Part shown: positions 17,485 through 26,384 of the stretch, one piece after another
Position numbering within the stretch: position 1 is the first letter of the stretch
How the letters are laid out: every line of letters begins with the position of its first letter
Assembly (NCBI RefSeq): GCF_002276045.1
Contig: NZ_NQMR01000019.1
Coordinates: forward strand, 27,812 to 91,811
Origin: Pseudoalteromonas sp. NBT06-2
GTDB taxonomy: Bacteria; Pseudomonadota; Gammaproteobacteria; Enterobacterales; Alteromonadaceae
Direction: 5' to 3'
DNA length: 64,000 nucleotides
Program-made: the position numbers and the translations under genes
Notes under the pieces: model-generated
The model's input: only the letters and a program-made list of their open reading frames with translations
What the model was told of the DNA's origin: nothing
The model's database searches: none

Positions 17485-17512
17485 CTTGAAAGTTATTTTT
17501 TTATCCATATAT
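17485..17512 (+). promoter_or_regulatory. Sigma-32-like heat-shock promoter
   Basis: CTTGAAA at 17485-17491 and CCATATAT at 17505-17512, spaced by 13 bases, match the RpoH consensus (CTTGAAA, 11-15 bases, CCCCATNT) well. It lies about 190 bases upstream of the first small heat-shock gene and is oriented toward it. No comparable promoter is visible in front of the second gene. Confidence 0.7.
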
Positions 17513-17620
17513 CTTTAATCAGAGGACGCCGACAGGGTCCCAAAGTTAAAAGTAGTACATAGTTCCAAACAAACTATTTAATTTAAACGTTTTTCTAAGT
17601 TTATAGATAACACTCAAAAC

Positions 17621-17696
17621 GCTCGTTCATTATGAAGAGCAAAACTAAAGATAATTCAATGTTGAATTATCAATATCGCTCAATGAGGATAATATT
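17621..17696 (+). ncRNA. ROSE-like RNA thermometer, first hsp20 leader
   Basis: Three consecutive hairpins. The first is 17621-17640 (GCTC/GAGC with TTC/GAA); the second is 17653-17668 (AATTCAA/TTGAATT). The last is 17674-17692, where UCGCU (17676-17680) faces the ribosome binding site GAGGAU (17685-17690). CUC pairs with GAG and UAUC with GAUA, leaving G17678 bulged. A UYGCU element with a bulged G opposite the Shine-Dalgarno is the signature of ROSE thermometers, which melt on heating and allow translation of small heat-shock mRNAs. The same layout recurs before the second gene. Confidence 0.7.
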
Positions 17697-18137
17697 ATGC
17701 GTACAGTAGATTTTTCACCACTTCATCGTTCATTCATCGGCTTTGATCATTTAGCTTCTCTTATAGATGCAGCAAATCGTAACGAAAAACAATCAGGTTT
17801 TCCCCCTTATAATATTGAACTGCTAAAAGAAAATAAATACCGTATTACCATGGCTGTTGCCGGATTCACCGAATCTGAGCTAGCTATTGAATCAGAAAAT
17901 AATAATTTAAAAATAACCGGTACCAAAGCCAATAAATCTAAGATCGAAAGTAATTTTATTCATCAAGGTATCGCAGAACGTAACTTCGAACGTAAATTTC
18001 AACTAGGCGATCATGTTAAAGTAATGGGTGCTGATATAGAGAATGGTTTACTTCATATTGATTTAGAAAGAGAAATTCCTGAAGCAATGAAACCGCGCCA
18101 AATCAAAATTGGCAGTAGTAAATTATTAGAAAGTTAG
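17697..18137 (+). CDS. Small heat-shock protein (Hsp20/IbpA family)
   Basis: A 146-residue ATP-independent chaperone that holds unfolded proteins for refolding by DnaK/ClpB. The IbpA-type start is RTVDFSPLHRSFIGFDHLASL. The alpha-crystallin domain spans about residues 35-125 (YNIELLKENKYRITMAVAGF, ESENNNLKITG, and DIENGLLHIDLEREIP). The C-terminal part has RQIKIG, the usual I-x-I anchor. First of two tandem paralogues; both share leaders and start context, indicating a duplication of gene plus leader. Regulation by sigma-32 and an RNA thermometer is suggested by the upstream sequence. Confidence 0.95.
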   Translation: MRTVDFSPLHRSFIGFDHLASLIDAANRNEKQSGFPPYNIELLKENKYRITMAVAGFTESELAIESENNNLKITGTKANKSKIESNFIHQGIAERNFERKFQLGDHVKVMGADIENGLLHIDLEREIPEAMKPRQIKIGSSKLLES

Positions 18138-18239
18138 TCAATATTTGATTATAAATAAAAATGAAACTGCATAATTATCTGTAGTTTCAAACAAAGTAGG
18201 ATGCCCAAAGGGTCCACTTAAATAATAGTAAAACAAAAT

Positions 18240-18291
18240 GCTCGTTCATTATGAAGAGCACAATACAATATCGCTCAATGAGGATAATATT
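18240..18291 (+). ncRNA. ROSE-like RNA thermometer, second hsp20 leader
   Basis: Duplicate of the first leader in shorter form. The 20-base hairpin GCTCGTTC...GAAGAGC at 18240-18259 is identical. UCGCU at 18271-18275 again faces GAGGAU at 18280-18285 with the same bulged G. The middle hairpin of the first copy is missing. Upstream, 18185-18220 still resembles the first leader (TTTCAAACAAA, AGGGTCC). No separate heat-shock promoter is evident, so this would act on a transcript reading through from the first gene. Confidence 0.65.
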
Positions 18292-18732
18292 ATGCGTACA
18301 ATAAACTTTTCTCCACTAAACCGTTCATTCATCGGCTTTGAACAATTAACTTCTTTAATTGATACGGCTAAACGAAATGACAAAAAATCAAATTCCATTC
18401 CATATAATATAGAATCTTTTGATGATAATAAATATCGCATCACTATGGCTGTCTCTGGTTTTACAGAATCAGAATTAAATATTGAATCTCAAAATAAAGC
18501 TTTAAAAATCACAGGTACAATAGTACCAGTAGAGAAAGTAGAATCTGAGTTTGTTCATCAAGGACTTACCATTCAAAATTTTGAAAAATCTTTCCAATTA
18601 GGTGATCACGTTAAGGTATTATCGGCAAATATCGAAAATGGTTTGTTATATATTGATTTAGAAAGAGAAATACCCGAAGAACTTAAACCTCGTCAAATTC
18701 AAATTGGTAAAGAGGTGTTAGTAGAACACTAA
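18292..18732 (+). CDS. Small heat-shock protein, tandem paralogue
   Basis: A 146-residue Hsp20/IbpA-family chaperone, the same length as its neighbour upstream and similar throughout (RTINFSPLNRSFIGFEQLTSL, YRITMAVSGFTESELNIES, NIENGLLYIDLEREIP, RQIQIG). I place the start at ATG 18292. An in-frame ATG at 18238 would translate the hairpin leader, would give a sequence unlike the first copy, and has no ribosome binding site. E. coli IbpA and IbpB form mixed oligomers from a similar tandem; the same division of work is possible here. Confidence 0.95.
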   Translation: MRTINFSPLNRSFIGFEQLTSLIDTAKRNDKKSNSIPYNIESFDDNKYRITMAVSGFTESELNIESQNKALKITGTIVPVEKVESEFVHQGLTIQNFEKSFQLGDHVKVLSANIENGLLYIDLEREIPEELKPRQIQIGKEVLVEH

Positions 18733-18764
18733 TTTTGTTTATTTTTCGTTATTCCCCTGATTTT

Positions 18765-18786
18765 AAAGCCCGATTTATCGGGCTTT
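18765..18786. terminator. Bidirectional rho-independent terminator
   Basis: AAAGCCCGAT at 18765-18774 and ATCGGGCTTT at 18777-18786 form a GC-rich hairpin flanked by A and T runs on both sides. It separates the small heat-shock operon from the convergent GH3 gene and can serve both. Confidence 0.88.
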
Positions 18787-18801
18787 TTCTATGCGTTAAT
18801 A

Positions 18802-20607
18802 TTAAATATTAACGGTAACAGGTAAAACACCTTTTGCTGATATTTTCCCCGTTAATACTTTGCTTAAAGCATATAATGCAGGACTATTTATTTCATTTGA
18901 ATTGAGGTCAATATAAGTATTGTAGGCATATGTTGCTAAACAGAGATCTGCCACTTGTTTAAATTTAGTAATTTCATAAGGGGTTCTTAAGCTTACAAAC
19001 ATGGTTTGCTTATTATGTTTTTTGGCAAGTTTTAATAAATCATAAACAGCTTGTGGACTAGTTACATTTTTACTTATTTTTGAGTTTACAGCTAAATCAT
19101 CCATGCCGCCCATTTCTGCAGCACTTTGCTTGGGAGAAATATGGCTGGCTATTACAATATCAGCATTTTTGATCTGTTGGTGAACTTGATTTAAATCATA
19201 ATTGTGCATATTGGTATAGGTAATTAAAGTTTTATTGCCTAAATGCGTATTAAGCATATGCTTTAGTGTAATAGATTTTGTTTTATCAGGCATGATCAAA
19301 TGAATTTTTTGATTTTCCTTCAGAGGTAAAATGTCATCACAACCAGTAACTAACGTAATGGCATCATCAGCCAGTTGCTGCTCTAACTTTCGACTTAGAT
19401 CACTGGCAAGTTGTGTTTTTGCTTTTTTTATTGAATCACTTATATCAACATCAAATGATTTTTCTAACTCATAATCATTTTTAAGCTTTTGGATACGATA
19501 AAATGAGCTATGGATCTCTTTTTTATCTAATTCTCCTATTTCTATTGCACAGACTATGGCATCAATGAGTTTTTCTAACTTATTAAAATCTAGCGGGCTC
19601 CTGATTTTGATTGGCATTAGTGCAATATCAACACCCGCTTTAAAAGTGTTTATAACAGCATCATGTTCGCTAAAAAAGTTAGCTATGCCAGCCATATCTA
19701 AAGCATCAGTAATAATGACACCTTGATAATTTAATTCGTTACGTAAAATATCATTGATCATAATGCGAGACATCGTAGCAGGTTTAAGTACTTTGGTGCC
19801 AGATTTGGTAATAAATTCACTATTATCTAATGCAGGGTATTGTATATGTGCAGTCATGATCATTGCAGGTTTTGAGTTTTCTATTATGTATTTAAATGGT
19901 GCGATATCCATTTTATATATTGTACCAAGATCGTGCGTTACAACAGGTAAACTTGTATGACTATCAACATCGGTATCACCATGACCAGGGTAATGCTTAA
20001 TGGTGCTTATGATATTTTTTTGAAATGCTTTTACTTGTGATAATCCCAGTTTCGCAACTGTTTCAGGGCTCTCACCAAAAGAGCGCACATTTATCACTGG
20101 GTTATTAGGGTTTGCATTTACATCTATAGTGGGGGCGTGGTTAACATTAAAACCTAAATGGTTTAGTTCATTCCCTATAACTTCTGCGGTTTTAGCTGCA
20201 TATACACAACCATATTTTTCATAAGTTGCTCCAATTGACATATTTCCGGTAAATGAGGTGGTATCTTGACGGTTGGTTCTAAATACGCGCCCTCCCTCTT
20301 GATCAACTGAAATAAGTAAAGGAAATTTAAAATGAGAATTTGAAGCTGCTTGTTGTAAGTCATAATTGAGTTTGATGGTTTGTTCTGGGTTTTCTAAATT
20401 GTCTGAAAATAAAATAATGCCACCTAGGTGACTATCACTTATAAAAGTTTTAATTGATTTAGGGAGTGTGGTTAATGGTTTACGTTCATTTATTTTAGAG
20501 ATGGGTTCATCATTATAAAAACGTAAATCAATCATTAATTTTTGTGCAATTTGTACTTTTAAAGGTACATTTTGATGTTTTATTTTATTTCCAGATACAA
20601 CTGACAT
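18802..20607 (-). CDS. nagZ: GH3 beta-N-acetylhexosaminidase (NagZ-like)
   Basis: A 601-residue glycoside hydrolase family 3 enzyme. The barrel domain (about residues 20-350) shows GGIILFSDN, the substrate motif SVDQEGGRV, the NagZ-specific loop KHYPGHGDTDVDSH bearing the His-Asp catalytic pair, and the nucleophile Asp in VIITDALDM. A second domain of about 230 residues follows, so it is longer than the 340-residue single-domain NagZ of enterobacteria and resembles two-domain GH3 forms. No signal peptide, so cytoplasmic. It removes GlcNAc from muropeptides; the adjacent, divergent anmK phosphorylates the anhydro-MurNAc released, giving a peptidoglycan-recycling pair. Confidence 0.9.
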   Translation of the reverse strand: MSVVSGNKIKHQNVPLKVQIAQKLMIDLRFYNDEPISKINERKPLTTLPKSIKTFISDSHLGGIILFSDNLENPEQTIKLNYDLQQAASNSHFKFPLLISVDQEGGRVFRTNRQDTTSFTGNMSIGATYEKYGCVYAAKTAEVIGNELNHLGFNVNHAPTIDVNANPNNPVINVRSFGESPETVAKLGLSQVKAFQKNIISTIKHYPGHGDTDVDSHTSLPVVTHDLGTIYKMDIAPFKYIIENSKPAMIMTAHIQYPALDNSEFITKSGTKVLKPATMSRIMINDILRNELNYQGVIITDALDMAGIANFFSEHDAVINTFKAGVDIALMPIKIRSPLDFNKLEKLIDAIVCAIEIGELDKKEIHSSFYRIQKLKNDYELEKSFDVDISDSIKKAKTQLASDLSRKLEQQLADDAITLVTGCDDILPLKENQKIHLIMPDKTKSITLKHMLNTHLGNKTLITYTNMHNYDLNQVHQQIKNADIVIASHISPKQSAAEMGGMDDLAVNSKISKNVTSPQAVYDLLKLAKKHNKQTMFVSLRTPYEITKFKQVADLCLATYAYNTYIDLNSNEINSPALYALSKVLTGKISAKGVLPVTVNI

Positions 20608-20692
20608 TTAAAGTCCTGTTTTTAAAACCATAAAGTGGCTAAAATCTAAATTAGATTTAAATTCGTCGCTTGCTTTGAGATTGTTATTTTAT

Positions 20693-21850
20693 ATGAAAAC
20701 CACCAATACAACAGATACTTCTTTAAACCAATATTATTTAGGCATAATGTCAGGAACAAGTCTTGATGGTATAGATGTCGCTTTGGTATCAATTTCTAAA
20801 AATGATAATAAAACGACCTTTGTAGTTGGGGAGGAATTTCCCTTTGATAATGATTTACGCAAAAGTATATTGTCATTATGTGAAACACAAAATACTTCAT
20901 TACAAAATTTGGGTGAGATCACTGGTGAGTTAAGTTTAGCTTATGCCAAAGCGGTTAATTTACTTTTAAAGAATCAAAAAATAGCGCCAAGCCAAATTAT
21001 TGCGATAGGTTGTCATGGGCAAACTGTATTTCATCAGCCTTGTGGTAATAATTCATTTTCAATGCAATTGGTTGATGCTGCAAAAATAGCAGTCAATACT
21101 AATATTACAACTGTGACTGATTTTAGGTCAATGGATATTGCTTTAGGTGGTCAAGGTGCACCATTAGTGCCTTTGTTTCATCAAGGATTAGTTTCTCAAA
21201 TGACATCAATAATCGAGCAACCTCTCGTATTCTTAAATATAGGCGGTATCGCAAATATATCTATTATTAATCCACCTCCTTTAATTGGTTTTGACACTGG
21301 GCCAGGTAATGTATTACTTGATAGTTGGATGGCTAAAGTATCTGGTAAACGATATGATGAAAATGGTGGCTTTTCTGCAAAAGGAAAATGTAACGATACA
21401 TTATTAAAGTTACTTGGTTCAGAAAATTATTTTGGTTTACCTGCGCCAAAAAGTACAGGACGTGAATTGTTTAACTTAGAGTGGCTTGAGCAAAAACTGA
21501 CTTATTATAAAGGTGATATATCTGATGAAGATGTTATGGCGACACTTGTTGCTTTAACTTGTAACCCTATTGTTGAAGCTATCAATTATTTACCCTCCGG
21601 TCGCCTTTTAGTATGTGGTGGTGGCGCTAAAAATAATGCAATTATGCAATATTTGAAAACCTCATTACCAACTTGGCAAGTTAAAGTAACAGATGATGTG
21701 GGGATCAGTGGTGATTTTATGGAAGCGATGGCTTTCGCTTGGTTAGCACATAGATGTTTAAATAGACTATCTGGTAATGATCCACAAGTGACAGGGGCAA
21801 GGCGCTCTGAGATATGTGGTTCAATTACACGAATATTTAATAGTTTTTAG
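20693..21850 (+). CDS. anmK: Anhydro-N-acetylmuramic acid kinase
   Basis: A 385-residue sugar kinase converting 1,6-anhydro-MurNAc plus ATP to MurNAc-6-phosphate during cell-wall recycling. Family signatures: GIMSGTSLDGIDVAL, GCHGQTVFHQP, DFRSMDIALGGQGAPLVP, NIGGIANIS, FDTGPGN and VCGGGAKNNAIM. ATG 20693 fits the family start; a TTG six codons upstream is possible. It is divergent from the NagZ-like gene with only 85 bases between, so the two promoters are close together. Confidence 0.95.
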   Translation: MKTTNTTDTSLNQYYLGIMSGTSLDGIDVALVSISKNDNKTTFVVGEEFPFDNDLRKSILSLCETQNTSLQNLGEITGELSLAYAKAVNLLLKNQKIAPSQIIAIGCHGQTVFHQPCGNNSFSMQLVDAAKIAVNTNITTVTDFRSMDIALGGQGAPLVPLFHQGLVSQMTSIIEQPLVFLNIGGIANISIINPPPLIGFDTGPGNVLLDSWMAKVSGKRYDENGGFSAKGKCNDTLLKLLGSENYFGLPAPKSTGRELFNLEWLEQKLTYYKGDISDEDVMATLVALTCNPIVEAINYLPSGRLLVCGGGAKNNAIMQYLKTSLPTWQVKVTDDVGISGDFMEAMAFAWLAHRCLNRLSGNDPQVTGARRSEICGSITRIFNSF

Positions 21851-21888
21851 CAGAAGTACTTACCTTTAACGAAATAAATTACTGATCG

Positions 21889-22788
21889 TTAGTTTTTTGA
21901 ATAATGCTTCAGAATTTCTAGTAATCTCAACTTGTTATTTTGAGAGATGTCTACTCTATGAAAAATGTATGCAATAGACTCCGCTAATGTGATTTGATGT
22001 AAGTTATCTTTTTTATTGAGAAGTAATTTATGGCATTGGCATTCTAACTCTTTGAATGATGGTACTTGCTCTACAAGTTCATTAATATGTGGTTGATCCA
22101 TTTCATCTTGATAAACCCAATGACACTGCTCATGTAAGTTAATCAATAGTTTTTCAAATGTTGTTTCTGATAAGGAGGACTGAGCTCTCGTAATAGAGGC
22201 TAGCGCTATAATATGGTGACCCCAAAATCCAGGTTGTGCAAGGGCGCATTTTAATACTTCATTTATTCCAAAATTTTCTAAATGTTTGTAATCATGGTGT
22301 AAAGGGTATGACTTATGATTGTTGCCATAAAATGTAGCTGTAATAAACTCACAGAATCGCTCAATAAACCTCAGTTTTTGATTTTCAGTGTGTACCTCGT
22401 CCCATGCTTTTATAAATGCTAATAAAATTGATACATTGTGCCCTAAATATTCATTTTTTTCGGTACTTTGTTCTAAGTAGTAATCAAATATTTTTTTACT
22501 ACAAGATTCTTGAAACCAATCTAGCATTGTGAAATATGCATATGGATATATTGCATGGGCTAAAACCCAATGTCTGCGCCTTCTAATAACTTCAAAAGGA
22601 AGTTCATTAGATTGTAGTATTTTTAAATCAAATTTAGGTTCTTCTATTTTGATTAGATTTTCAATTGTACTCCAATCTTCTTTTGGCCAATTAAACATAT
22701 TTTTAAGAGACTTTACTGCTAAATAGCACTTTATTGCGTGTTGCTGATGTATGGTTGCCACTCTTTCTAATGCGCTATTTAGTTGCAT
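21889..22788 (-). CDS. Hypothetical cytoplasmic protein
   Basis: A 299-residue soluble protein that I do not recognise. It has no signal peptide or membrane segment. The sequence is helix-rich with many aromatic and His residues, for instance RRRRHWVLAHAIYPYAYFTM (about 70-90), NNHKSYPLHHDYKHLENFG (about 155-175), and GFWGHHIIALASITRAQ (about 187-203). The last reads like a buried helix and the His-rich stretches could bind a metal, but no known motif fits. It is convergent with anmK and follows it by 38 bases. Full-length appearance and good codon use suggest a real gene. Confidence 0.7.
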   Translation of the reverse strand: MQLNSALERVATIHQQHAIKCYLAVKSLKNMFNWPKEDWSTIENLIKIEEPKFDLKILQSNELPFEVIRRRRHWVLAHAIYPYAYFTMLDWFQESCSKKIFDYYLEQSTEKNEYLGHNVSILLAFIKAWDEVHTENQKLRFIERFCEFITATFYGNNHKSYPLHHDYKHLENFGINEVLKCALAQPGFWGHHIIALASITRAQSSLSETTFEKLLINLHEQCHWVYQDEMDQPHINELVEQVPSFKELECQCHKLLLNKKDNLHQITLAESIAYIFHRVDISQNNKLRLLEILKHYSKN

Positions 22789-22874
22789 GGTAAATCCAAG
22801 TTATTGAATAAAAATAATATTATAATTTATTATGCTAATAGATTATATGAAATATGTGGACTACACACTACAGC

Positions 22875-22988
22875 TTAACTTTGCCTGTTTTTGATATCGA
22901 TTTTTTGCTTTTTCAAGGCTTGCACCATCCATACAATAATTAATACCAATACCATGCCTAAAGCGCTTAGAACTTCCGCTGATTGACC
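22875..22988 (-). pseudogene. C-terminal fragment of a membrane protein, or a tiny membrane peptide
   Basis: The minus strand reads SAEVLSALGMVLVLIIVWMV then QALKKQKIDIKNRQS and stop: one membrane helix with a lysine-rich cytoplasmic tail. A stop lies just upstream in frame. The ATG at 22955 would give 26 residues but has no proper ribosome binding site. More likely the tail end of a lost transporter than a real small gene. Confidence 0.35.
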
Positions 22989-23200
22989 TCTTTATTAACG
23001 AAAATAGTATAAGTCGCATCGTTTTTTCTGCTGATTTAGCTCATTTCAATTTTTAAATTACATTTTCATGTCAACCAATTCAACTTTTAAGCGTTTATAG
23101 TTTTAAGTTAATTATTTCAAATCAGAATTGACTACATTTATTGTAAGAATTTTTCTGTATTTAAATTGAAATAAATGCAAAGTAATTTAGGGGAACCATT

Positions 23201-25576
23201 TTGTTTAAAAAGTCTAATAATAAGATGATAAATGACTATCGGACATCATTTATATTTGTAATGCTGTTATTTTTAATTGGTGGTTGTGGCGGAAGTTCCT
23301 CTTCAGAAAAAATGGTCGATATTGTGCCAGATCCTATTGTTGATGATGGCACAGGATCTGGAAATGACTCTGGTAACGATAATGATACACCAGTTTCTGA
23401 TAGTAGTTTGAGTGTAGTCGGTCATAGCGAAAATAACTTAATGGCGATAGCGAGTGTAATCACACAAGAAAATGCACAAGTTATAATCGAATTTAGTTCA
23501 GAAAATACAGCTCTTAAACAAACCCTTAAAAGTGATCTAGGTAAAGAGCACGTTTTTACGATTGTTGGTATGCGTGAAAATACACCATATAACTTTAAAG
23601 CCATCATTACAGATAGTAATAATCAAGTTTATGAAACAGATATAGAAACACATACAACTGGTGATTTACCTGCAGATGCACCAATCGTTGAAGTTTTAAC
23701 ACATGAACAAAATAGCCTTGGTGGTATTACTTTTTTTGCTGCTACTGAAGGTGCTTCAACTTTTTATGGTGTAGATGAAGCTGGTGAATATGTATGGTAT
23801 TTACATGGAGATAATATTCCTATGTCGGCATCCCCTGTTGTGAAATCTTTAGGTGACGGACGATTAATGTTATTGCTAACACGTGCTGTTTGGATAATTG
23901 ATACCAAAGGAGAAATTTTACAAACATATGATTTGCCAACATATCACCATGATGTAAATTTATTAAGTAATGGTAATTTATTAGTACTGACCACTGAAGT
24001 TGCCACAATTAATAATGAACAAATCAAAGGCGATAAAATTATAGAACTTGATCAGCAAGGTAATACGTTATGGCAATGGTCTTCTTTTGAACATATGGAT
24101 ACAGAGCGTTTTCCGGGAGTATTGGCTAATCGAATTAATAACGGGCAAAAAGATTGGACTCATTCGAATGCGCTTTTTTATGATCCCCATGACGATACAA
24201 TTCTATTATCTAGTCGCTCACAAAGCTGGGTGCTTAATATTGATCATCAAACGGGAAATGTACTTTGGATTTTAGGTGATGATAAAGAGATATCTAATAG
24301 CTACTCAGGTAGTTTTTTCACATTAAATAATGGCAGTTGGATGGCAAGTCAGCATGCCGCTATGTTTACAAACTTGGGTGATATTTTAATATTTGATAAT
24401 CGAAATGAGTCAGAACTTGCCGGCAATATAAATAATAGTAGGGCGGTGCGTTATAACATTAATACCAATGAAATGACGGCTGTTCAAAACTGGGAATATA
24501 TCGCTCCTAAATATACCCAAGCTTTAGGTGATGTTGATGAATTATCCAATGGCAATATTTTAATTAATGCTGGTGGTCCCGGTAGCAGTAATACAGCACA
24601 TATTATTGAAGTAACACCTGAGTTGCCATCGCAAGTGACATGGGAGTTAATAGTCTTAAATACTGCTATTTATCGTGCAGAACGTATTAGTTGGCAAAAT
24701 TTAATGAGTAGCTCTGTTGGTTTAGTCCAAACTCCGCCAAATAATGTAAATTCTCCCATTGATATTGCTAATTGCAGTGAAGCAGTTAACTTTGTTGATA
24801 CCAATAATTCAGATAATTATATTGATTATAATTTAGATGGTAATACCAATGCAGATCTTTTTGGCGATGCGTTAAAACCAACATTAAGTGTGACTTGTGA
24901 TGATGAAGTGTTATATGTTACGAGTAATGGTGCGACTAATTTTGATTGGATCAATTTAGGTCAAGGCAGCGCGATCCCTTCTACCATTTATAAAAGTTGG
25001 ACGATACCGAGAAACCCTAACTTAACATCACAACAAGTGGCGATTCCTTTATTGGGCCCGATTGCTGTGACGGTGACAGGTCTGCAAATTTTTGGTCCAA
25101 ATGAAAACTCAGCTGATAACTATGCAAATCCTGTAACGGATGGTTTATTGAACTATTGTGGCGGCCATACCCGTGAGTATCATTTTCATGAACGTGCAAA
25201 GTGCTTTTTTGAATGGGAAACCTTAGGAGGTGCTGAGTCTTTATTACCAGCACAAACGTCAGGAGTTGTAATGGCTTATGCATTAGATGGCTTCCCTATT
25301 ATGTCACCTTGGGAATGTAGCGATGAAAGTTGTAGTAGCACAGTTAAAGTAAATAGCAGCTATCGTTATATTGGTACAGGAGATTATTCAAATGAAAACG
25401 CTTGGAACTATCATGAGTACCAAGCAGATTTAAGTCCACTAGATGAATGTAATGGTATGATACGTCCTGATGGCAGTTATGCTTATTACGCGACAGATGA
25501 ATGGCCTTATTATATGGCATGTTTCAAAGGGCCAACACATTTAGTATCTGACAATAACCCGAGATTTAATCCGTAG
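23201..25576 (+). CDS. Lipoprotein with arylsulfotransferase-like and YHYH domains
   Basis: A 791-residue secreted protein. TTG 23201 is chosen as start because AGGGGAA lies 6-8 bases upstream. A lipoprotein signal ends in LLFLIGGC-GGSSSS, followed by an Asp/Gly/Ser-rich linker. A fibronectin-like part (about 65-155) is followed by a beta-propeller resembling arylsulfate sulfotransferase (YVWYLHGDNIPMSASP, YHHDVNLLSNGNLLVLT, GDKIIELDQQGNTLWQW). Residues about 530-790 form a YHYH domain (NYCGGHTREYHFHERAKCFF; ALDGFPI). The His residues typical of ASST catalysis are partly visible (YHHD) but activity is uncertain. The YHYH domain has unknown function. The fusion places both outside the cytoplasm, probably on a membrane. 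Confidence 0.8.
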   Translation: MFKKSNNKMINDYRTSFIFVMLLFLIGGCGGSSSSEKMVDIVPDPIVDDGTGSGNDSGNDNDTPVSDSSLSVVGHSENNLMAIASVITQENAQVIIEFSSENTALKQTLKSDLGKEHVFTIVGMRENTPYNFKAIITDSNNQVYETDIETHTTGDLPADAPIVEVLTHEQNSLGGITFFAATEGASTFYGVDEAGEYVWYLHGDNIPMSASPVVKSLGDGRLMLLLTRAVWIIDTKGEILQTYDLPTYHHDVNLLSNGNLLVLTTEVATINNEQIKGDKIIELDQQGNTLWQWSSFEHMDTERFPGVLANRINNGQKDWTHSNALFYDPHDDTILLSSRSQSWVLNIDHQTGNVLWILGDDKEISNSYSGSFFTLNNGSWMASQHAAMFTNLGDILIFDNRNESELAGNINNSRAVRYNINTNEMTAVQNWEYIAPKYTQALGDVDELSNGNILINAGGPGSSNTAHIIEVTPELPSQVTWELIVLNTAIYRAERISWQNLMSSSVGLVQTPPNNVNSPIDIANCSEAVNFVDTNNSDNYIDYNLDGNTNADLFGDALKPTLSVTCDDEVLYVTSNGATNFDWINLGQGSAIPSTIYKSWTIPRNPNLTSQQVAIPLLGPIAVTVTGLQIFGPNENSADNYANPVTDGLLNYCGGHTREYHFHERAKCFFEWETLGGAESLLPAQTSGVVMAYALDGFPIMSPWECSDESCSSTVKVNSSYRYIGTGDYSNENAWNYHEYQADLSPLDECNGMIRPDGSYAYYATDEWPYYMACFKGPTHLVSDNNPRFNP

Positions 25577-25596
25577 TTTATAATTTATAGTTTAAT

Positions 25597-25626
25597 AAGC
25601 CACATTTAGTGTAATAGATGTGGCTT
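25597..25626 (+). terminator. Rho-independent terminator
   Basis: AAGCCACAT (25597-25605) pairs with ATGTGGCTT (25618-25626) and is followed by TT. It ends the lipoprotein gene. The GTG at 25620, an otherwise possible start of the next gene, lies inside the stem, which argues against that start. Confidence 0.75.
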
Positions 25627-25640
25627 TTGGAATATCAGTT

Positions 25641-26378
25641 TTGAATATAAAAATATTAAAAAACACATGGCTTAAACTTAGCTTTGTTTGGCTTTTATTA
25701 ATCAAGAGTAGTTTAGTATTAGCACACAGTGATGACTTTACAAGAGTTGAAGTTAAGCTGCAGATCCCCGCACTAGATAATAAATTAACAGCACAAAATG
25801 GTGACTTAATTAATTTAACGCAAGCTTATCTGTCTTCATTTAGTTTTGAATTAATTGCCTGCCCACAAATTAACTTAAAACCTGTTAATAATGATAAAGT
25901 TAATTTGTTATCTTGGTTAATACCTGCGGCTCATGCTAATCATGGTGTGAGCTTTACAAAGCCAACTCAAATACCCGTTCAACAACGCCATAATTTATTA
26001 GTTAAAACAGATATTTATTTAGGCATATATAAGTTGCCCAAAGGAAAATATTGTCAAATGAATTACACCTTGGGTAAGGTACCAGATAACCAAGGTTTAT
26101 CTTCTGAAATCACTAAATCGAGCTTATTTATTGCAGGGAAACAATTTGAATTAAATATAGGTACTTCTCATATAATTGCTAAATCAGATTATGCTTTTGG
26201 TAAAAACTTTCCTATCAATTTAGAGATCCCAGCTAGTCATAAGCCATTATCATTAGTTATTTCAATTAATGTAAGTGAAGCCCTTAAAATAATAACTCAC
26301 TCAGTACCTAGCCATAAAAATGGGAGGCTGGTTTTGTTATCTTTATCTGAACAAGTTACATTAGAGTTAATGTTATGA
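25641..26378 (+). CDS. Exported hypothetical protein next to the YHYH lipoprotein
   Basis: About 245 residues with a clear Sec signal peptide (LKLSFVWLLLIKSSLVLA-HSDD). No ATG exists in the first 140 codons; TTG 25641 is my choice, with GTG 25620 rejected because it lies in a terminator stem. The mature part is beta-rich with a few Cys and His residues: LIACPQINLKPV, LIPAAHANHGVSF, KYCQMNYTLGKV. No family is recognised. The pattern of a His-containing mature start and a HANHG motif hints at metal binding. Position directly after the YHYH protein suggests a shared process. Start and expression are uncertain. Confidence 0.55.
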   Translation: MNIKILKNTWLKLSFVWLLLIKSSLVLAHSDDFTRVEVKLQIPALDNKLTAQNGDLINLTQAYLSSFSFELIACPQINLKPVNNDKVNLLSWLIPAAHANHGVSFTKPTQIPVQQRHNLLVKTDIYLGIYKLPKGKYCQMNYTLGKVPDNQGLSSEITKSSLFIAGKQFELNIGTSHIIAKSDYAFGKNFPINLEIPASHKPLSLVISINVSEALKIITHSVPSHKNGRLVLLSLSEQVTLELML

Positions 26379-26384
26379 GCTGCT

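Noticed and set aside
18238..18291. N-terminal extension of the second Hsp20 from an upstream ATG
   Set aside because: It translates the conserved hairpin leader, lacks a ribosome binding site, and the first paralogue starts at the position equivalent to 18292.
25620..25640. GTG 25620 as start of the exported protein
   Set aside because: It lies inside the stem of the preceding terminator; a downstream TTG also leaves a complete signal peptide.
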